From assembly GCA_973895155.1 (NCBI GenBank), contig OZ316897.1:18290001-18354000 (forward strand): DNA of 64,000 bases, written 5' to 3'. Below, in pieces: positions 58,423-64,000 of the stretch. Position numbers and translations under genes: made by a program. Every line of letters begins with the position of its first letter. Position 1 is the stretch's first letter. The notes below the pieces were generated by a model. The model was not told where the DNA came from, made no database searches, and saw only the letters and a program-made list of their open reading frames with translations. Origin of the DNA: Marsupella aquatica. Lineage: Eukaryota > Marchantiophyta.

Positions 58423-61400
58423 ATGCATGACATCCTGCTCTTGTCGTTAATTTGGTTAGACGTACCTCCACGATTGCATTGATGTATATTCCAATTGACG
58501 CTGAGAAGATTTGTGGACCTGTGGTCGCAGTCATCCCACAGCAGCTTCAAGGAGACCGGGATACGCTACTCAACTGGAAGCAGCACTGGTTATCGGACCT
58601 AGCACAAAATCCCAACGTGACTATCTTTCTCGCGGGATGGAGCGCGAACGATAGCAGCCCATGTGCATGGCAGGGTATAGTGTGCGGAGCTTCAGATGCA
58701 CAAGAAACACGAGTGACTGGGATAAATTTGGTAAGCATTGGGCTTAGCGGCCCATTACCCGGAGATGGCTACGCAAATCTGTCAGCTTGCACTTCGCTAG
58801 TCCTCAAGTTTAACAACATAAATGGCACGATCCCGAGTACGATTACTGGTATGGCGAGCTTGCAGGTGTTGGATATAGGGGAGAATGAGCTCAACGGGGG
58901 CATTCCCCCGGAATTTGAGGGCCCGTTCATGAACCAGCTCGTGACCTTGAGGCTCCCGTACAACAACCTCTCCTTGCCGATTCCTCCCACTCTCTTCTCG
59001 GCGTGCAGCTCCCTTCAGTTCCTCAATTTGTCGAACAATGTCATCCCCGGGATCTTGCCTATGTTGGGCAATTGCAAGTCCCTCATCCTATTGGACTTGT
59101 GGAAGAACCAATTCAACGGGAGCATTCCCCCTGAACTGGGGCTGCTGCCGACATTGCAATATATTACCCTCTCCGAGAATGCGATTGGAGGGCCCTTCCC
59201 TCCCGATTTTTTCGCAAATTGTGGAAGCTTCCAGTTTTTGCAGCTCGCGAGCATGCATCTGACGGGACCGATCCCAAGTGAGCTGGGCAATTGTCTCAAT
59301 TTGCAGGTGGTTAACATGCAGAACAACTATCTTTCAGGTCCCATTCCCCCATCCCTCGGGAAGCTCTCCCAGCTCTGGTGCCTTGCTATCGCGAACAACA
59401 GCATTACGGGAGCGTTGCCGGATGAGCTGAGTGCGTTGGCAAGTCTCCAGTACTTGAACTTAGGCAGAAACCAAATTAGTGAAACGATCCCTCTTTCGTA
59501 TAGCAAGCTCCAGGGTATGGTGGGACTTTTGCTACAGGAAAATCTCCTCGTCGGAACTTTCCCGGTTCAGTTGATGAGTTTGAGCAATTTGAGATTCTTG
59601 GACCTCAGTAACAACCAGTTCAGAGGCATTGTCCCTTCGCAGGTGGGACTTTGCAGGACTCTGAGCTCGCTGCTGCTAGCTGACAACAACTTCTCGGGTG
59701 GAATACCTATTGAAGTAAGTTCTCTCACAAATCTGCAATCGCTGGATCTTTCCTTTAATCAGATCTCCGGGAGCCTTCCCGCTCAATTGGGCAACCTGAA
59801 GTCTCTCCTCTGGCTGCAGCTCTCCAACAACCAGCTGACTGGCACTATCCCCTCCACGTTGGGTAGCTGCAGTAGCTTGGTCTGGTTGAACCTTGCTCAA
59901 AACGGGCTCACAGGATCCATTCCGGACACCTTCGGTAACATTGGCCAGTCTGCAATCCAGACTTTCCTGTTCAACAAGAATAATCTCCCATTCATTCCAG
60001 CCGAGATGGGCGAGTGTGACATCCTGGAAAGATGGCTGCCAGGAAATCACGAGCCGTTTGCTTTCCTCGTCCAAGAACTGAATGCACAATCCCGCGTGTG
60101 TCGAGTGCAGTGGGAACTCCTCATCACAGGGCAACTACATCCGGCTGAGCTCGACAGTCCCCTCGCTTACATGCAGCTCTCCTACAACAAACTGAGCGGC
60201 CCCATACCAAAATCCATCGGCCATAACGGCAAGTTCTCGCTTCTCTTCCTGGATCACAACAAGTTGAACGGTCCCATACCAGACACGCTCAATCAGATCC
60301 CTCTTTTCAATCTCAATTTGTCCAGCAACAGGATCAATGGCAGCATTCCTGCGTCGCTGGGATTGGCTCAGCATCTTCTCAGCATGGATCTATCGTTCAA
60401 TAATCTGAGCGGTCCGTTGCCTTCTAGCTTGGGGGGCCTCACATTCATGGACAAGTTCAACGTCTCGTACAATAATCTGTCTGGTCCGGTACCGCTCGCC
60501 AACCAGTTCGCCACATACAGCACCAGCGCTTACACAGGGAACCCGTACTTATGCTCCAACGGCAACCCTTACGCCTCAATCATGAGCGACTCCAATATGC
60601 TGCAGCAATGCGGTGCCCTCAATTCTCCCATTACCTCCGCACCAGAGAGAGCTTCGTCGGTGAAACTAAGTGTAAAGAAAATCCTGGGAATAGCCTTGGG
60701 ATGCGCAGCTGTCGTGCTCCTTACAGTAGGGTGCATTTGCCTGTGCACGAGCCGACGATCCATGCACCACCGGACCATAACCCATGCAAATGCCGCCACC
60801 AATTCGAGGTTCAAGATGGTGGGACGAGATAGGTCAGCTCGAGACTTGCTGAAGATTCCTGTGAGCGCTTTTGGGACCGACGCTCTCCCCAAGGCTCTCG
60901 CGTACGTGGATCTCATGGTGGCCACAAACAATTTCGACAATTCCAACATCATCGGCGATGGAGGATTCGGAGTAGTGTACAAGGCCAAGCTCTCGGACGG
61001 ATCGGTTGTGGCGATCAAGAAGCACATCCAAGACGGTGCCCAGGGAGAGAGGGAGTTCGCTGCCGAAATGCTGACTCTGGGAAACATCCGCCATGACAAT
61101 CTCGTACCGCTGTTGGGTTATTGTGCTTCCGAGCGAGAGAAGCTATTAGTCTACAAGTGCATGACGAATGGTAGTTTGGACGAGTGGCTGCATAATCGTC
61201 CTGGAGGCAAAGAGGTGCTCAACTGGGCCAAGCGCGTGAACATCGCAGCTGGTGCAGCTCGTGGAGTGGCGTTTCTGCACCACAGTTGTGCCCCAGTGAT
61301 AATTCACCGTGATATGAAGTCGACGAACATTCTACTTGACGATAATTTCAACGCATGTGTAACGGATTTTGGGTTGGCAAGGAGAATGTATGGGCACGAT

Positions 61401-61817
61401 ACCCACGTGAGTACGATTGTTGCTGGCACTCTTGGGTACGTGCCTCCTGAATACTCTCAGACGTGGCGGTCGACCACAAAAGGTGATGTGTACTCATTTG
61501 GAGTGGTGCTTCTCGAGCTTATCACTGGAAAGCGACCAACGGGTGCTGATTTTGACGACCTCCAGGCGGGCCACCAAGGCGGGAATGTGGTGGAGTGGGT
61601 GAGGATTCTACTCGCCAAGAGAAGGCACGAGGAGGCGTATGACCCCGTGATCAAAAACCAGGGTGCGTCACAGGAGTTGATCCAGTTCTTGAAGCTCGCT
61701 GTGGTGTGCACTGAGGAAACTGCAAACAATCGACCGGCCATGAACGATGTCTCGAGGGCTCTCGACCAGATCCAGCTGTCAGTAAGCATGAGATCGCCAG
61801 CTCAAGGGTTCATGTAG
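58423..61817 (+). CDS. Leucine-rich-repeat receptor-like kinase (EMS1/PSKR/BRI1-like)
   Basis: A plasma-membrane receptor with an extracellular LRR domain and a cytosolic Ser/Thr kinase. In the proposed model exon 1 is 58423-58461 (MHDILLLSLIWLD, a short signal-peptide-like start). An 80-bp GT-AG intron follows, and exon 2 is 58542-61817, giving 1104 aa. Without the intron the first in-frame ATG is 58482, but that leaves no signal peptide. After the N-cap with SPCAWQGIVC come about 20 LRRs, broken near residues 500-560 by an island-like non-LRR stretch. The transmembrane helix is ILGIALGCAAVVLLTVGCIC at about 727-746. The kinase has GDGGFGVVYKA, AIKK, HRDMKSTN and DFGLAR, and the activation segment GTLGYVPPEYSQTW, so all catalytic residues are present. 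Sequence style is closest to EMS1. The ligand is unknown. Confidence 0.9.
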
Positions 61818-64000
61818 ATTAGGTTACGGACGACCTACACAAGATGTTGTGCGATGCATTTTACTGGCCTGTGCCTTTCTTCGATGCAAGTCCGTTCACG
61901 GACACGATGAGATCAAAGGGGCTAGCCGTCACAGAATCCATTGTTAAAGTAATTCGGACAGTGCAAGCTCCTAGGTTGGCCAACTTTCTACACTAGTGAG
62001 AGCCCCGACGGAAGCCTTTTCGGTACCTCCAGATCTAGAGGTGGTTATCAGTTCCAATTTGGCAGGATGGGAGACTCGATAAGGATGAGGATGCAAGGAT
62101 ACTGCTATAGGCAGGCCGCAGTTAATAAGGTTATCACTGTGAACCGATCACAAAAACACTTTCGAGTTCAATCATATTCTGGCTAAGTTTGGGAGAACCA
62201 AGACTGGTTCACAAAATTCCTGAGAGTATCATCACGTGGGTCAACGTAAACATGAGGGTTGAGTCGCTCATCCATTACTGAACCTAGAGAATCCATCATG
62301 ATAGGAGAGTGTATGGTAGAGGTGCAGACAGATTTTTTTATTTGATTTCCATTACTGCAGTTATGTAAAAATAGCGGAGGCGAATGTAGGATGAATAGGT
62401 TGTAGAATAGCAGATCTTCACGACATTTGTACAGATTGAAATCTGAATTCTTACATAGGTAACATAACTGCAGTTCAATTTAGGGAGCTTAGCAGCTATA
62501 CACACACACGCACACGCACTCGAGCCCTAGACAGTCATGAATCCGGGGCCTATTCAACTCGCCCCTGAGTTCCCAATTTCTTCCTCATCATGTTTTTGAG
62601 AGCATCAGCTAGCTCAAATTATTAGACGGGTAGAGGGGGATGGCAAAATACATCTCGAGCTAATCTCTTGAACGGTGTGTGGCTGAATGTTGCGCATACA
62701 CAATAAACCGAGCTAAGTGTGGCACAACCTGCTGAATTGCGCGCAAGACGAGTTGTGCACAGCCTCTCGCACGCTCGACATCTCGAGTATATATCATATG
62801 ACCCTGAACGTAACAACATTTACTCAATGTTGGGATCTTCAACGTACGATCGTTGCATGTCCACACTGTCTACCTCGGAGTAAAGGGTGTTAATTTGCTT
62901 GTGGATTGTGTGGACCATGTGAGATGCAGGCTGAGTTTGTCCTTCGTACACCATGACAAATCTTAAGAGTGGATGGAATATTGACGGTTCTGGTCATCGT
63001 GCGCAGCCCTGTCGAGACATTCTCAAGCTAGTACTCACTGACTAATTTCTGACTCCAGAAATATCACATCTCCCGACACTGGTTCACTTAACGATCGATG
63101 AGATTCTTCCGCAGCAATTGACAAAATTGCAGCTAGCTGACTGCAGTGGGCTTTTCTATTGGCTGATCTAATCGCTTTCTCAGTGCAGTGTCGCCCTCAG
63201 TAAATTTGGTCACCAAAGCAATAAGCGAAGAAGAGAGAAGTTCACACAATTCAACATTGTCACAACATTTGGACATTCACTTCGACATTCATTCTCGCTC
63301 CATTTGATGCTACTCGGTATAGCGATCAAGGAAAGATTATATAGATGATTCTATCCACTCGGGCGGAACTGAACAGATGGGTGTGCTCGTTGTTCTTGTT
63401 TCCTACAAGCAATCATTTAGCATACGAAAATATGAACCAAAGGAGGAGGAGCTCGTCAAACCCCAGAGAGGCTGAGACAAACAAACGTGCAGCACGCGCG
63501 GGCAGACCGTTACAAATCCACAGTGCACTGGCCATGCCACTCATTGAACCGAACCTGCACAGAACACATTGATGAATATGTCGACCACATCCAGCTCCTT
63601 CCGCATCAGCAATGTCTCCAGGCTGCAGGAAAGGGAACTGATTGAAAACTGATTGGCAGCTGGCTACATCGCCTATGCAATGCAGTTGCCAGTGGATTCC
63701 TTATAAATAAATAAATAAAATGCGGCTCCCTCCCTGTCGTTCTGACTGGAAAAGGAGTAAAGTGACTCGCCGACGTGTGTGCTTTTAGACGACAGTCGCG
63801 GGATTCAGATGGCGCAGCTCAGAGATCCTCTTTACCTGGGATTGTGGTCGAGAAATTGGGACTGACTAACCGACCAGCCCATGACTGGACCAGAGAACCG
63901 CACCTGGAGCTCCCAGTCGGGACTGAACGTCCGGGCTAAGCTGGTACGTGGATGAAGAATCCGAAACCAGGAATCCTGTCAGTATGTGCCAGCCCACGAG
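61818..64000. other. Downstream intergenic region, no supported gene
   Basis: It contains the 3' UTR of the receptor kinase, a CACACACGCACACGCAC run near 62500 and an AATA microsatellite near 63705-63720. Short frames at 62622-62866 and 63345-63572 show no known domain. Confidence 0.45.

Noticed and set aside
58452-58481. Start of the receptor kinase at the TTG codon at 58452.
   Set aside because: A non-ATG start is unlikely in a plant nuclear gene. Either the spliced model from 58423 or the ATG at 58482 is preferred.

Overview
The window is nuclear DNA of a land plant. The genes have short GT-AG introns with plant-like acceptors, there is a plant leucine-rich-repeat receptor kinase (LRR-RLK), and two genes have the LRR-Roc-COR (ROCO) architecture of plant TORNADO1-like proteins. 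The family content and gene-poor, repeat-rich texture suggest a spore-bearing plant (moss, liverwort or lycophyte). The species cannot be fixed from the sequence alone.

Layout. A segmentally duplicated unit carrying an LRR-Roc-COR GTPase gene occurs three times in the same orientation. Copy A (4154-8834) and copy B (34719-38700) are complete three-exon genes. Copy C (about 48109-49480) is a broken remnant with only the LRR part and a scrap of the 3' end. The P-loop of the Roc GTPase domain is split by intron 1. Flanking non-coding DNA was duplicated with the genes, and loose fragments of it lie at 9930-10490, 12080-12635 and 44150-45085.

Between copies A and B, the 5' flank of copy B is interrupted by a 20.1-kb insertion (12636-32735) bounded by a perfect 9-bp direct repeat. 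The insertion is a nest of mobile DNA: MITE-like and fold-back elements, a 799-bp tandem array, a decayed repeat-encoded ORF, and inside that ORF a complete-looking 8.2-kb DNA element (23360-31559). The inner element has terminal inverted repeats and a 4-bp target duplication. It carries two divergent genes: a 955-aa protein joining a ParB-like region to a beta-class DNA amino-methyltransferase (motif IV before motif I), and a 1052-aa putative DDD-type transposase. Between them lies an array of 18-bp perfect palindromes. Decayed relatives of both genes lie together at 13.0-15.8 kb. This methyltransferase-transposon pairing is the best candidate for an undescribed system.

From 41.8 to 58.2 kb the window is mostly AT-rich repeats, minisatellites, MITE-like units, a frameshifted IGHMBP2/SMUBP-2-like helicase pseudogene (45103-47438), a Lys/Glu/Ser repeat ORF and an unrecognised set of exon-like segments (54.7-55.7 kb). 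At 58.4-61.8 kb is a full-length LRR-RLK gene resembling EMS1/PSKR/BRI1-type receptors. The last 2.2 kb show no gene.
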